DNA of 64,000 nucleotides from Kineosporia corallincola (GCF_018499875.1 NZ_JAHBAY010000009.1:62001-126000), one strand, 5' to 3'; counted from the stretch's first letter, positions 41,993 to 51,811 are shown. Made by a program: numbers and translations. The notes: a model not told the origin generated them from the sequence alone.

Positions 41993-43185
41993 TCACCGAG
42001 CCGGCCTCGCTGAACCGGCCGGAAACCGTTGACCTGGGCCGGATCCGGCTCAGCCCGGCCGGGCGCGGCCTGCTCGCCGTGGCCGCCGTCTGCCTGGTCG
42101 CCGGATTCGCGCTGGGCTACCGCGAGCTGGTCGGGCTGGCCGGTGCCGCCGGGCTTCTGGTGCTGGTCGCGGTGGCCCAGGTGGTGGCCCGCGTCTCGGT
42201 GCGGGTCGAGCGCAGCATCGCCCCGCAGCGGGTCAGCGTCGGCGAGACCGCCATGGGCATGCTCCAGATCCATGTCAAGGGTCGCGGCCGGGCGATGCGG
42301 GCGGTCGACACCGTCGGCAGCCGTCGGCACGAGATCCCGGTTCCCTCCGGCGGCGGCGAACTGCGGCGCGTGGTCTACGAACTCGACACCAGCCGCCGTG
42401 GCGTGTTCCCGGTCGGGCCCCTGCACCTGCACCAGCACGACCTGTGCGACCTGGCCCACCGGCGGCGCGAGGTGGGCGGCCTGCTCCAGCTCACCGTGCG
42501 GCCCGTCGTGCACCCGCTGAGGCAGCCCGCCCAGGGCCGTTCGCGCGATCTGGAGGGCCCGCGCACCACGTCCGGGGCGGAGAGCGGGGTCACGTTCTCC
42601 GGGCTGCGCGACTACGTGCTGGGCGACGACCTGCGCGTCATCCACTGGAAGGGCCTGGCCCGCGGTGGGCCGCTGACCGTGCGCACGCACGTCGACAGCA
42701 CCCGCAGCGACATCCTCATCGTCCTCGACGACCGGGCGTCCTCCTACGCCCACGAAGACGACTTCGAGCAGGCCGTCTCGTTCGCGGCCTCGGTCGCGTC
42801 GATGGCCTTCGAGGCCGCGGTCACGGTGCGGGTGACGGCGGTGGCCGGACCCGCCCTGGCCGGGTCCGCCGCCACCGTCCTCGACGGGCTGGCCGGCGTC
42901 ACCCTGGCCCCGGCGTCCCCCGATTCCGGCGGCCCCACGCTGGCCGCCGCCGCGCAGGCCAACTCGTTCCAGGGCGGCCGCAGCGCGGTCGCCGTCCTCG
43001 GTCCCGGATCGCTGGAGGAGCTGCCGGCCCTGGCGTCGCTGCGGCAGAGCTGGGCCACCGTCCTGGCCGCCGTCGTCGACCCGCGCCCGCAGCCGGACCA
43101 GGGTCGCAACGACGCCGGCGTCGCCGTGATCGCCGGGTCCTCGGCCGCCGATCTCGCGCTGGCCTGGAACCGGAGGTGGGCATGA
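41986..43185 (+). CDS. DUF58 domain protein
   Basis: A 399-residue membrane-linked protein. Two hydrophobic helices near the N-terminus (about 28-66) are followed by a beta-rich middle and the DUF58 core: GVTFSGLRDYVLGDDLRVIHW and KGLARGGPLTVRTHV. A VWA-like fold continues with ILIVLDDRASSY as the first strand. DUF58 proteins are commonly encoded with MoxR ATPases and appear to be their clients. GTG start overlaps the MoxR stop; the stop overlaps the next ATG. Confidence 0.93.
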   Translation: MVITEPASLNRPETVDLGRIRLSPAGRGLLAVAAVCLVAGFALGYRELVGLAGAAGLLVLVAVAQVVARVSVRVERSIAPQRVSVGETAMGMLQIHVKGRGRAMRAVDTVGSRRHEIPVPSGGGELRRVVYELDTSRRGVFPVGPLHLHQHDLCDLAHRRREVGGLLQLTVRPVVHPLRQPAQGRSRDLEGPRTTSGAESGVTFSGLRDYVLGDDLRVIHWKGLARGGPLTVRTHVDSTRSDILIVLDDRASSYAHEDDFEQAVSFAASVASMAFEAAVTVRVTAVAGPALAGSAATVLDGLAGVTLAPASPDSGGPTLAAAAQANSFQGGRSAVAVLGPGSLEELPALASLRQSWATVLAAVVDPRPQPDQGRNDAGVAVIAGSSAADLALAWNRRWA

Positions 43186-45380
43186 GCGCCCCGGTGCTGG
43201 ACGCGCCCACCCGTCCTGCTCCCTCCCGCCCGCGCCCGGCGCAGCCGCCCGCGGCGCAGCCCGCCCGGCACACCGCGGTCGCGACCCGGACCGCCCTGGG
43301 CCTGCTCGCGGTGCTGGCCGCGGCCTGCGCCTGGTGGCGCGTCTACCCGCCGGCGTCCCTGCCCGTCCCGGCGCTGGCCGGTGTGCTGCTCGGGGCCGGT
43401 GCGGTGCTGCTGGCCGACCGGATCACCCAGGGTCCGGTGCGCCCGGCCGCCCGGCTGGTTCTCTGGATCGCGGCAGCCTTCCTGGCCGGGCTGGTCACCG
43501 CCTTCACCGTGGCGGTGCCGCGGGCGGTCACGCCGTCCGACGCGGTCGCCGGGGTCGGCCGCGCGATGACCGGTGGGCTGGCCCGCATCCTCACCACCAC
43601 CCTGCCCGCGCCCCCGGCGGCGGACCTGCTCCCGCAGTTCGCGGTGCTCTGCGCGCTGGCCGCGGCCGTGACCGTGGTGATCGCCCGCGGCCGGGGCGGT
43701 CTGCTCCTGGCCGCCCCCGGCCTGTGCCTGCTGCTCACCGCCCTGGTCTGCGGGGTCGGCGGTGCCGGCTCCCCGCTGGTGGTCGGCCTGCCGTTCGCGG
43801 TGGCGGCGGCCCTGCTGGTGCTGCCCCGCCCCCGGATCGTGCCGGCCCTGGTGGCCGGGCTGGTCGTGGCCGTGGGCTGTGCGGGCGGCCTGGTGCTGGC
43901 CGACGCCACCCGTGAGCCGCTCGACCCCCGTCACCTCACGGCGCCGCCGCTGCGGGCCGAGCAGCCGACCGCGCCGATGGACGAGGTGGCGGGCTGGCTG
44001 CGGCACACCAACGACACAGCCTTCACCGCCACCGTCGACAGCGCCTGGCGCAGCGACCCGCAGCCCTGGCGGATCGCCGCGCTCGACACCTACGACGGCA
44101 TCCGCTGGACCAGCAGCACGCCGGCCGTGCCGATCGGCTACGACCTGCCCGCCACGGACGCCGACTCCGCCACCGACTCCGGAGCCGGGCAGGCGCGGGT
44201 CAGCGTCACCCCGGTGGACCTGGACGGCGTCTACGTGCCGGTGTCCGGCCGGCTGCGACACCTGGCCCGCCCCGGCATGACCTACGACCTGACCGGCGAG
44301 ACGCTCGTCGACCCGGACGGGGTGCACGGCACCTACGACCAGACCGTCTCGCTGCCCGAGCGTTCCGGGCTGGCGCGCGACCAGGCCGGGCAGGCGCAGG
44401 CCGGCGACCCCAGCCTGGCCCTCGACGGCTGCACCGACGACCGCATCCTGAACCTGGCCGAGACCGCCGTGGCCGGGGCGGGCACCGGGGCACTGGCCCA
44501 GGCCGAGGCACTCCAGACCTGGTTCCACAAGACGACGACGCTGCGGCTCGACCCGGACGCCGAGCCCGGCGACAGCTGTGCCCGGGTGATGGAACTCGTC
44601 GACACCGCCGGCGGCGCCGGCAACGGCACCCCCGACCAGTTCGCCACCGCCTACGTGCTGATGGCCCGCAGCCTGGGTCTGCCCGCCCGGGTCGCCGTCG
44701 GGTTCGCCGCGGGCCAGGCCGACGACACCGGCAAGGTCACGGTCAGCCTCGGCGACGCCACCGCCTGGCCGGAGGTCTGGTTCGACGGCGCCGGGTGGGT
44801 GTCGTTCTCCGCCGTTCCCGACCGCACCGGGTCGGGGCAGACCCGGCAGGAGGAGCGGCAGGAGACCACCACCACGCCGGACACCTCGCATGACACCCCG
44901 GACGACGCCGCGCAGTCGCAGCCCACCCGGTCCGGGCCGACCCCCGCCCAGGAGCGTGGCGATACCGGGCGGCTGATCCTGATCGGGCTCGGCGCAACGG
45001 TTCTCGTGCTGATCCTGCTGCTGCCGCTGGCCGGGCTGCTGCTCACCCTGGCCCGGCGTCGCCGGCGCCGTGCGCAGGGTCCGCTGGGAGCCTGGGCCGA
45101 GCTGCTCGACCGCCTCGCCGATCTCGGGCACCCCAGTGCCGGGCGCACGTCCGCGGAGGTCCGCGGCGTGCTGTCGGGCCTGGACCCCGGCACCGACGCG
45201 GATGCCCGGGCCCTGGCCCGCCTGGTCGACGCGGAGGTCTACGCCGCCGACCGCGCGTCCGGTGACTCCGCCCAGGCCTGGCCCCTGCTGCGGCGCATCG
45301 AGCGCGCACTCTCCCCGCACACCTCCCGCCGGCGGCGGGTCCTGATCCGGGTGGATCCGCGCCCGAGGAGGTGGGCATGA
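43182..45380 (+). CDS. TgpA-like transglutaminase-fold membrane protein, catalytic residues lost
   Basis: A 732-residue membrane protein. About six helices (30-245) are followed by a transglutaminase-like extracytoplasmic domain (about 260-580), another helix (about 605-630) and a cytosolic DUF4129-like tail. In active relatives the nucleophile lies in a G-x-C-E-Q-F-A motif. Here the matching position is GTPDQFATA (P484 instead of Cys). The His of the HAWPE motif is threonine in GDATAWPEVW (T527), and the last acidic position is replaced in FSAVPD. All three catalytic positions are therefore changed, and a structural or binding role is likely. Overlapping starts and stops tie it to DUF58 and the kinase. 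Confidence 0.9.
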   Translation: MSAPVLDAPTRPAPSRPRPAQPPAAQPARHTAVATRTALGLLAVLAAACAWWRVYPPASLPVPALAGVLLGAGAVLLADRITQGPVRPAARLVLWIAAAFLAGLVTAFTVAVPRAVTPSDAVAGVGRAMTGGLARILTTTLPAPPAADLLPQFAVLCALAAAVTVVIARGRGGLLLAAPGLCLLLTALVCGVGGAGSPLVVGLPFAVAAALLVLPRPRIVPALVAGLVVAVGCAGGLVLADATREPLDPRHLTAPPLRAEQPTAPMDEVAGWLRHTNDTAFTATVDSAWRSDPQPWRIAALDTYDGIRWTSSTPAVPIGYDLPATDADSATDSGAGQARVSVTPVDLDGVYVPVSGRLRHLARPGMTYDLTGETLVDPDGVHGTYDQTVSLPERSGLARDQAGQAQAGDPSLALDGCTDDRILNLAETAVAGAGTGALAQAEALQTWFHKTTTLRLDPDAEPGDSCARVMELVDTAGGAGNGTPDQFATAYVLMARSLGLPARVAVGFAAGQADDTGKVTVSLGDATAWPEVWFDGAGWVSFSAVPDRTGSGQTRQEERQETTTTPDTSHDTPDDAAQSQPTRSGPTPAQERGDTGRLILIGLGATVLVLILLLPLAGLLLTLARRRRRRAQGPLGAWAELLDRLADLGHPSAGRTSAEVRGVLSGLDPGTDADARALARLVDAEVYAADRASGDSAQAWPLLRRIERALSPHTSRRRRVLIRVDPRPRRWA

Positions 45381-47518
45381 CGGAGAGCACCCCCGGAATG
45401 GACGCCGAGGCCTCCCGCCTGGTCGAGACGATTCCCGAGCTCGACGGCGTCACCGGTATGAAAGCCGTGGCCAGTGGCGGGTTCAGCCGCATCTACAAGG
45501 CGTTCCAGCCGGCCCTGAACCGCACCGTCGCGATCAAGATCGTCGACTCCGGCGGCCTCGACCCGAAGACCCGGGAACGGTTCAGCCGCGAGATGGGCAT
45601 GACCGGCATGCTGGGGGAGCACCCCCACATCGTCGACGTGTACCACCACGGCGTCGCCCGCACCGGTGAGCCGTTCCTGATGATGCGCTGGTACGAGGGC
45701 GGTTCGCTGGCCGACGGCCTGCGTGAGAGCGGGCCGATGCCGACGGCGGTGCTGCTGCCGTTCGCCGTGAAGGTCACCTCCGCGCTGGCCTACGTGCACC
45801 GGAACCAGCTGCTGCACCGCGACATCAAGCCGGGCAACATCCTGCTCACGGCCCTGAACGAGCCGGTGCTCGCGGACTTCGGCATCGCCGTGGACGCTCA
45901 GCAGGCCGGCACCGCCACCGTGGCCTGGACGCCGGTGCACGCCGCGCCCGAGGTGATGGCGTACGAGGAGCCGACCCCCCGCTCGGACGTCTGGTCGCTG
46001 GGTTCCACGCTGTACGCGGCGCTGGCCGGGCGGCCGCCGTTCCCGGTCGACCCGGGCAACACGCTCGCGTCGATCCAGCAGCGCTTCCACGCCGCGCCGC
46101 CCCCTCTGGTGCGCACCGACGTCCCCACGTCGCTCACCGACCTGCTCACCCAGATGCTCGCGACCTCGGCCGCCGACCGGCCGGACCCGGTCGCGATCAT
46201 CACCCGGCTCCAGCAGATCGAGCGCGACTGCGGGCTTCCGGTCACCAGTGCGCCGGGCGTGATCACGGCGCCGCCGGCGGCCCGGCCCGGCCAGGGAGCG
46301 CCCTTCCCCGGGGCGGACCTGCGGGGATACCCCGACTCGGCAGGCGGTTTCGGGCATCAGGGTGGTTCGGGCGCTGCCGGACAGCCGGGCGCTGCCGGAC
46401 AGCCGGGCGCTGCCGGACAGCCGGGTGCTGCCGGACAGCCGGGTGCTGCGGGACAGCGGGGTGCTGCCGGGCAGCCGGGTGCTGCCGGACAGCGGGGCGC
46501 TGCGGAACAGCGGGGTGCTGCCGGGCCGCGGGGCGCTGCCGGGCCGCGGGGCGCTGCGGGATCGCCGGGTGCCGTGGGGCGATCCGTCGGTGCGGGATCG
46601 CCGGACGCAGCCAGGCAACCGAGTGGTGCGGGGCGACCCGGCCGTGCGGATCAGGCCGGCTTCGGTGCCCGGCCCGGTTCCGAACACCGGCCCAGGCCGG
46701 AGAACCAGCCCGGTCCCGAGAACCAGCCCGGTCCCGAATACCGGCCCAGGCCAGGCGATCGGCGGGATCGGGCCGCTCAGCCCGGTCCGCTCGACTGGCT
46801 GGACGAGCCGAGCGGACCGCCCTCCGATCGAGCAGCCCGCCCGGAGGGCCGGCAGGGTTCCGGCCGGGACCGGCCCGTGCAGCCGTCCCACGACGTGGGC
46901 GGCCCGATGCTGTTCCCGCCGGAGCTGTCGCCCGGCGCGAACTCGATGGCCCCGTACGACGAAGCGGCCCTGGCGCCGGAACATCACGCGGCGCCGGTCC
47001 GCTCCGGGCTGAACGCAAACCCTGACACCGCAACGGCTCTGAGCCCCGATGCAGCCGGGAGGTGGGACAAGGGGACGCGGCGTTCGTGGCGGCGGCGCCT
47101 GATCACGGCCACCGTGGGCGGGTTCTCGACCCTCGTCGTGGTGCTCGTGGTCATGGCCTTCCTCATGCCCCGTGAGGACGACGGGACCACCGCGACGCCC
47201 GAGACGACGGCGTCCTTCGTCGCCCCCGTGGTCAGCGGGCTGCGCCGGACCGAGAGCAGCCCGACCACGATCACCATCGCCTGGCACACCCAGGGGCCCT
47301 ACCAGTACAAGCACCGGGTCGTGATCGAGGACGGTGAGACCGTGTGGCTGGAGGACGACGAGGTCAGCGCGGGTGAGGCGGTGCTGACAGGGCTGAAACC
47401 CGGCACCCGGTACTGCATGACGGTGGACGTGATCTACGCCGCGCCGCAGACGCCGGGGGTGGACCAGGAGTACGCGGTTTCGTCGTCCGAACGCAAGTGT
47501 TTCAGGACGAGCACATGA
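45377..47518 (+). CDS. Membrane Ser/Thr protein kinase (PknB-type) with collagen-like linker
   Basis: A 713-residue receptor-type kinase. The kinase domain (about 28-280) has [10 protein letters not shown] (K54), [10 protein letters not shown] (D149), [10 protein letters not shown] (D167) and APEVMAYEE. Linker residues 332-560 include a collagen-like Gly-X-Y block of about 66 residues (GAA-GQP repeats) and other low-complexity Pro/Gly stretches. A membrane helix (about 575-595) precedes an extracellular fibronectin-like beta domain (about 610-705) with [20 protein letters not shown] and [17 protein letters not shown] 45377 overlaps the TgpA stop; GTG 45371 is an alternative. It probably phosphorylates or senses for the upstream operon members. 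Confidence 0.93.
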   Translation: MTESTPGMDAEASRLVETIPELDGVTGMKAVASGGFSRIYKAFQPALNRTVAIKIVDSGGLDPKTRERFSREMGMTGMLGEHPHIVDVYHHGVARTGEPFLMMRWYEGGSLADGLRESGPMPTAVLLPFAVKVTSALAYVHRNQLLHRDIKPGNILLTALNEPVLADFGIAVDAQQAGTATVAWTPVHAAPEVMAYEEPTPRSDVWSLGSTLYAALAGRPPFPVDPGNTLASIQQRFHAAPPPLVRTDVPTSLTDLLTQMLATSAADRPDPVAIITRLQQIERDCGLPVTSAPGVITAPPAARPGQGAPFPGADLRGYPDSAGGFGHQGGSGAAGQPGAAGQPGAAGQPGAAGQPGAAGQRGAAGQPGAAGQRGAAEQRGAAGPRGAAGPRGAAGSPGAVGRSVGAGSPDAARQPSGAGRPGRADQAGFGARPGSEHRPRPENQPGPENQPGPEYRPRPGDRRDRAAQPGPLDWLDEPSGPPSDRAARPEGRQGSGRDRPVQPSHDVGGPMLFPPELSPGANSMAPYDEAALAPEHHAAPVRSGLNANPDTATALSPDAAGRWDKGTRRSWRRRLITATVGGFSTLVVVLVVMAFLMPREDDGTTATPETTASFVAPVVSGLRRTESSPTTITIAWHTQGPYQYKHRVVIEDGETVWLEDDEVSAGEAVLTGLKPGTRYCMTVDVIYAAPQTPGVDQEYAVSSSERKCFRTST
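46370..46567 (+). repeat. 18-bp coding tandem repeat (collagen-like Gly-X-Y)
   Basis: Eleven head-to-tail copies of GGCGCTGCCGGACAGCCG and variants, encoding GAAGQP-type units. The first copies are nearly identical; later ones drift to GQR and GPR. Confidence 0.9.
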
Positions 47519-47572
47519 CGGGCTGCCCGGTGGAGGGAACCCGTGGCTGACAGAGTCGCCGTCTCCTGAACA

Positions 47573-47607
47573 ACGGTGGACGGCGTGGGTCTCGCGTCGT
47601 CCACCGT
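47573..47607 (+). terminator. Hairpin after the kinase operon
   Basis: Exact 10-bp arms ACGGTGGACG (47573-47582) and CGTCCACCGT (47598-47607) with a 15-nt loop, 55 bp past the kinase stop. Confidence 0.55.
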
Positions 47608-47767
47608 GGTGACCCGGAACCCCGGCCACCGGACAACCATCGGCCGACGGTTGTTTCGAGTGGGTAAAGGGGAGTAAAAGATGCTCCTCGCGACTGGCCC
47701 GGCGGGGTGGAGATGCGCCACTCTGAGCCAAAGTTGGACGCATGACCAATTTGGGTGAGGAGTCGTC

Positions 47768-48568
47768 GTGAGCAACGTCGCGGTCGTGACCGGGGCCAGT
47801 TCCGGGTTCGGGGCCGAGTTCGCCCGCCGTTTCGCGCAGGCCGGTCACGACCTGGTGCTGGTGGCCCGGCGGCGGGACCGGATGGAGCAGCTGGCCCGCG
47901 AGCTCACCGCCGCGCACGGGGTGACGGTGACGGTGATCGACGCCGACCTGGCCGAGGCCGACGGTGCCCAGCGAGTGGCCGACCGGATCGCCGACGCCGG
48001 CCTGAAACCGGCCGCCCTGGTGAACAGCGCCGGGTTCGGCACCGCGGAACGCTTCGCCGACGAGGACCCGGCGCGGATCGCCGACGAGATCCGGGTCAAC
48101 GTGCTGGCCCTGACTCTGCTCAGCCGCCTGCTGATGCCCTCGCTGCTGGCCGCGCCCGAGGGATTCCTGATCAACATCTCCAGCACCGCCGGGCACCAGC
48201 CGGTGCCGACCATGGCGGTGTACGGCGCCACCAAGGCCTACGTGCTGTCGCTGACCGAGGCGATCTGGCACGAGGTGCGCGGCTCCGGCCTGCGGGTGCT
48301 GACCCTGTGCCCCGGCCCGACCGAGACCGAGTTCTTCGAGGCCGCGGGCACCGACCGGTTCCGGGTCGGCAAGGTGGTCGGCGTGCGGGAGAGCGTGGAC
48401 GAGGCATGGAGAGCCCTGCACCGGCCGTCGCCGCCCCCGACCCTGACCGTCGGGCTGGGCAACCGCGTCAACGCGCTCGGCGCCCGGCTGGCGCCCCGGC
48501 GGCTGACCCTCGCGGTCACCGCACGGTTGACCGCCCGCGGCGGGCGCGCGAACATCGAGAACAGCTGA
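47768..48568 (+). CDS. Short-chain dehydrogenase/reductase
   Basis: A 266-residue SDR. The cofactor motif TGASSGFGAEFARRF, the NSAGFG loop, the catalytic Ser in NISSTAG, and YGATK (Tyr and Lys of the YxxxK motif) are all present. The VARRRDRME pattern favours NADP(H). GTG at 47768 has GAGGAG at proper spacing. It begins a four-gene unit with an SCP2-like protein, a class III aminotransferase and a transporter. Substrate unknown. Confidence 0.93.
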   Translation: MSNVAVVTGASSGFGAEFARRFAQAGHDLVLVARRRDRMEQLARELTAAHGVTVTVIDADLAEADGAQRVADRIADAGLKPAALVNSAGFGTAERFADEDPARIADEIRVNVLALTLLSRLLMPSLLAAPEGFLINISSTAGHQPVPTMAVYGATKAYVLSLTEAIWHEVRGSGLRVLTLCPGPTETEFFEAAGTDRFRVGKVVGVRESVDEAWRALHRPSPPPTLTVGLGNRVNALGARLAPRRLTLAVTARLTARGGRANIENS

Positions 48569-48577
48569 GAGGCATTC

Positions 48578-49354
48578 ATGCTCACCGAAGTCGATCCCCG
48601 GGTCACCGCGCAGGTGAACCTCGACGCCGTGCTCGGCGCGCTGCCGTTGCTGACGCGCTCGGTGCCCGAGGCCGCCGCGCTCCTGCGGCCCCTGGCGAAG
48701 CCCGTCACGCTGCGGATCGCGGTGCGCGGCGGGCCGAAGGGCTCCTACACGTTCGACAGCTCCGGCGTGCGGCCCGGTGACGGCGGCACGCCGGTCGGTC
48801 TGCTGTTCACCTCCAGCGACCACTTCAACCGGGTGATCGACGGCCGGTCCCAGCCCGTCCCGCTCGGTGGGCCGGCCGGACTGCGGTTCCTGACCAGGGT
48901 GTTCACCCCGCTCAGCGATCTGCTCGGCCGTTACCTCCGGCCCACCCCGGAGGACCTCGCTGACCCGGCCTTCCGCGACGACAGCGTGCGCCTGACCCTC
49001 CAAGTGGTGGTCGCCGCCGTGGCCGTGGTGGGCAACGAGGACCGCAGCGGACGGGTCAGCGCCGGGCAGATCCCCGACGGGCGCGTCGACCTGGAGGTCG
49101 GTGACGACCTGCGGCACCAGTTGCTGGTCGCCGGCCACCGGCTGAGCGTGGTCGACGCTCCGATCGAAAAGCCTCGTGCCGCACTGAGGTTCAGTGATCT
49201 GGAGACGGCCGGTCAGGTGTTCTCCGGCGAGGCCTCGGCGATCGGGGCACTGAGCGCCGGTCGCATCTCCATGCGCGGCGTGATCTCGATGATCGACAAC
49301 GTCAACCGCATCCTCGACCGCACCGGTCAGTACCTGTCCACCCCGGGGAAGTGA
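48578..49354 (+). CDS. SCP2-like sterol-carrier-type protein
   Basis: A 258-residue cytosolic protein. The first half has a beta-sheet with VTLRIAVRGGPKGSYTFDSS and GLLFTSSDHFNRVIDG. The C-terminus has AALRFSDLETAGQVFSGEASA and MRGVISMIDNVNRILDRTGQY, the SCP2-like pattern of strands plus helix forming a hydrophobic tunnel. It probably binds a lipid-like or hydrophobic substrate for a neighbouring enzyme. It begins 9 bp after the SDR gene and 7 bp before the aminotransferase gene. The family assignment is moderate. Confidence 0.65.
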   Translation: MLTEVDPRVTAQVNLDAVLGALPLLTRSVPEAAALLRPLAKPVTLRIAVRGGPKGSYTFDSSGVRPGDGGTPVGLLFTSSDHFNRVIDGRSQPVPLGGPAGLRFLTRVFTPLSDLLGRYLRPTPEDLADPAFRDDSVRLTLQVVVAAVAVVGNEDRSGRVSAGQIPDGRVDLEVGDDLRHQLLVAGHRLSVVDAPIEKPRAALRFSDLETAGQVFSGEASAIGALSAGRISMRGVISMIDNVNRILDRTGQYLSTPGK

Positions 49355-49361
49355 ATCACCC

Positions 49362-50630
49362 ATGACCATACCCACTTACACCTACGAGGCCAGCCGCAAG
49401 GCGTTCGACCGTGCCCTCCAGGTGATCCCCTCCGGCGTCTACGGCCATCTGGGACCCGCCAACGGGTGCTTCATCCCGCAGTCGGCCTTCCCGCTGTTCT
49501 CCTCCCGGGCCGAGGGCACCCGGTTCTGGGACCTGGACGGCAACGAGTTCATCGACTACATGTGCGGTTACGGCCCGAACGTGCTGGGCTACCGCGACCC
49601 GGACGTGGACGCCGCCGCGGCCGAGCAGGCCCGCCACGAAGACGTCGTCAGCCTGCCCTCCGGCATCATGGTCGACTTCGCCGAGCTGCTGGTGGACACC
49701 GTGGCCTCGGCGGACTGGGCGTTCTTCGCCAAGAACGGTGGTGACACCACCACCCTCGCCGTGATGACGGCCCGCGCCGCGACCCTGCGCAAGAAGATCG
49801 TCTTCGTCAAGGGCTACTACCACGGCAGTGCCCCGTGGACCCAGAAGCTCGACTACCCGGGCATTCTCGAGGAGGACGTCGCCAACAACCTGTACGTGCC
49901 CTTCAACGACCTCGCCGCCCTGGAACAGGTGCTGGCCGAGAACGAGGGCACCGTGGCCGGTCTCATCGCCCAGCCCTACATGCACGGCAACTTCGCCGAC
50001 AACGTGCTGCCCGCCCAGGGCTACTGGCAGGCGGTGCGGGCGCTGTGCGACCGGTACGGCATCGTGCTCATCGTGGACGACGTGCGCGCCGGTTTCCGGC
50101 TCGACCTGGCCGGTTCCGACCATTTCTACGGGTTCTCGGCCGACCTGATCTGCTTCTGCAAGGCCCTGGCCAACGGCTACAACGTGTCGGCGCTGTGCGG
50201 GAAGGAATCGCTCAAGGACGTCGTCGGCGGGCTGAGCTACACCGGCAGCTACTGGATGAGCGCGGTCCCGTTCGCCGCCGGCATCGCGACCCTCACCAAG
50301 CTGCGCCAGATCGACGCCCCCACTCTCTTCGCCCAGCTGGGCGGCGACGTCACCAGCGGCCTGGTGTCCGCTGCGGCCGACCACGGGTTCAGCCTGGTGG
50401 CCAGCGGCGAACCGGCCCTGTTCTACCTGCGCCTGGCCGACGACGACTCGCTGATGCTGCACCAGGAATGGGTCGCCGAGTGCGTGCGGCGCGGCGTGTT
50501 CCTGACCTCGCACCACAACCACTTCATCAACGCCGCCCTCGGTCACGCCGACATCGAGCGCACCATCGAGGTCGCCCACGAGGCGTTCGGGGTGCTGCGG
50601 AAACGGCACCCCGAAGCGGGTCTGGGATGA
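49362..50630 (+). CDS. Class III aminotransferase (glutamate-1-semialdehyde aminomutase-like)
   Basis: A 422-residue fold-type I PLP enzyme. WDLDGNEFIDYMCGYGPNVLG marks the family N-terminus (given in two parts: WDLDGNEFIDYM and CGYGPNVLG). LIVDDVRAGFR holds the PLP-pyridine Asp, and the Schiff-base lysine is in FCKALANGY (K267). It resembles glutamate-1-semialdehyde aminomutase but sits with an SDR, SCP2-like protein and MFS transporter rather than haem genes, so it more likely acts on another amino or keto substrate. Its stop overlaps the MFS start. Confidence 0.9.
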   Translation: MTIPTYTYEASRKAFDRALQVIPSGVYGHLGPANGCFIPQSAFPLFSSRAEGTRFWDLDGNEFIDYMCGYGPNVLGYRDPDVDAAAAEQARHEDVVSLPSGIMVDFAELLVDTVASADWAFFAKNGGDTTTLAVMTARAATLRKKIVFVKGYYHGSAPWTQKLDYPGILEEDVANNLYVPFNDLAALEQVLAENEGTVAGLIAQPYMHGNFADNVLPAQGYWQAVRALCDRYGIVLIVDDVRAGFRLDLAGSDHFYGFSADLICFCKALANGYNVSALCGKESLKDVVGGLSYTGSYWMSAVPFAAGIATLTKLRQIDAPTLFAQLGGDVTSGLVSAAADHGFSLVASGEPALFYLRLADDDSLMLHQEWVAECVRRGVFLTSHHNHFINAALGHADIERTIEVAHEAFGVLRKRHPEAGLG

Positions 50631-51811
50631 GTTCACAGCGCCGCCTCATCTGGATCGGACTGGCCTACGCCGCCCAGGGACTGGGCTACGCGACGCTGGT
50701 CACCGCGCTGCCCATGTTCAAGTCCCGGCAGGACATCGGCGACGGGTTCGTCTCGGTGATCCTGCTGCTGATCTGCGTGGCGGCGGCCGGGGGATCGGCC
50801 CTGGCCGACCTCGCCGCCGCCCGCTGGGGCAGCCGCTACGCCCTGGCCGGTGGACTGCTCACGGTGGCGGCCGGGCTCGGCCTGAGCGCCTTCCCGACCC
50901 CGATCGTGCTGTTCACCGCGGGCCTGGTGGCCTACGGACTCGGCCTCGGGGCCGTCGACGCCAGTCTGAGCATGCAGGGCGTGCTGGTGCAGGCCCGGCT
51001 GGGCCGCAGCGTGATGAGCCGGCTGTTCGCTGCCTACACGGCCGCCGCGATCGCCGCGGCCCTGCTGATGTCCGGCTTCGTCGCCTCCGGCGCCGGGGCC
51101 GCTGTGGTGGTCGGCGTGGCCTCGCTGTTCGCCCTGCTGACCGCCCTGGCCGGCTGGTCGTCGTACGAGCCGGCCCGCACCGTGCTGCCCGGCCACGAGG
51201 GCCGGCGCGCCGGGTCGCGGCACGTCGTGATGGTCTGCGGCGCACTGATCTTCACGGCGTTCCTGGCGGATTCGGCCGTGAGCACCTGGAGCTCGGTGTA
51301 TCTGCACGACACCCTCGACGCCACCGACGCCGCCGCACCTCTCGGCTATGTGGCCTATCAGGTGGCCGTGCTGACGTCGCGGATGGCCGGTGACCACCTG
51401 GTGCCCCGTCTCGGACGGGTGCGGGCCGGCGCCGCCTGCCTGGTGGTCTGTGTGCTGGGCTGCGGGCTGGTGGCCGCGGTGCCCACGGTCGGCGTGGCCG
51501 TCACGGGGTTCGCCCTGACCGGCCTCGGTGTGGGCATCCTGGTGCCGCTCGCGTTCAGCGCGGCGGGCGAGGCCACCCAGGGCTACAGCGACGAGGTGAT
51601 CGCCCGCGTCAACCTGTTCAACTACGGCGGCGCCCTGCTCGGGGCCGTGGTGCTCGGCGCCCTGTCCGGGCCGGTCGGGCTGCGTGCGGCGTTCGTCGTG
51701 CCGGTGGTCGCGCTGGTGCTGACCCTGCCGGTGGTCCGTGCCCTGGGCCGGCTGCGGTCCGGTGACGTGGGCGGAGCGGGTTCCGACGTGACGCCCGTGC
51801 TGCCCCGGTGA
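50627..51811 (+). CDS. MFS transporter
   Basis: A 394-residue, about 12-helix major facilitator. The N-terminal half has ALADLAAARWGSRYALAGGLL, the A-like loop between helices 2 and 3, and GLGLGAVDASLSMQGVLVQA. The C-terminal half has GYVAYQVAVLTSRMAGDHLVP and GLGVGILVPLAFSAAGEATQG. The fold resembles sugar/drug exporters of the Fucose/FsrA-like MFS group. The ATG overlaps the aminotransferase stop (ATGA), so it probably exports or imports a product or substrate of this operon. Ends 62 bp before a convergent gene. Confidence 0.88.
   Translation: MSSQRRLIWIGLAYAAQGLGYATLVTALPMFKSRQDIGDGFVSVILLLICVAAAGGSALADLAAARWGSRYALAGGLLTVAAGLGLSAFPTPIVLFTAGLVAYGLGLGAVDASLSMQGVLVQARLGRSVMSRLFAAYTAAAIAAALLMSGFVASGAGAAVVVGVASLFALLTALAGWSSYEPARTVLPGHEGRRAGSRHVVMVCGALIFTAFLADSAVSTWSSVYLHDTLDATDAAAPLGYVAYQVAVLTSRMAGDHLVPRLGRVRAGAACLVVCVLGCGLVAAVPTVGVAVTGFALTGLGVGILVPLAFSAAGEATQGYSDEVIARVNLFNYGGALLGAVVLGALSGPVGLRAAFVVPVVALVLTLPVVRALGRLRSGDVGGAGSDVTPVLPR

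Noticed and set aside
45239-49375. Very long minus-strand open frame (over 1,300 codons) opposite the kinase and SDR genes
   Set aside because: It is antisense to genes with clear motifs; such frames are a by-product of high GC third positions on the coding strand, and the peptide is Gly/Arg/His-rich without domains.
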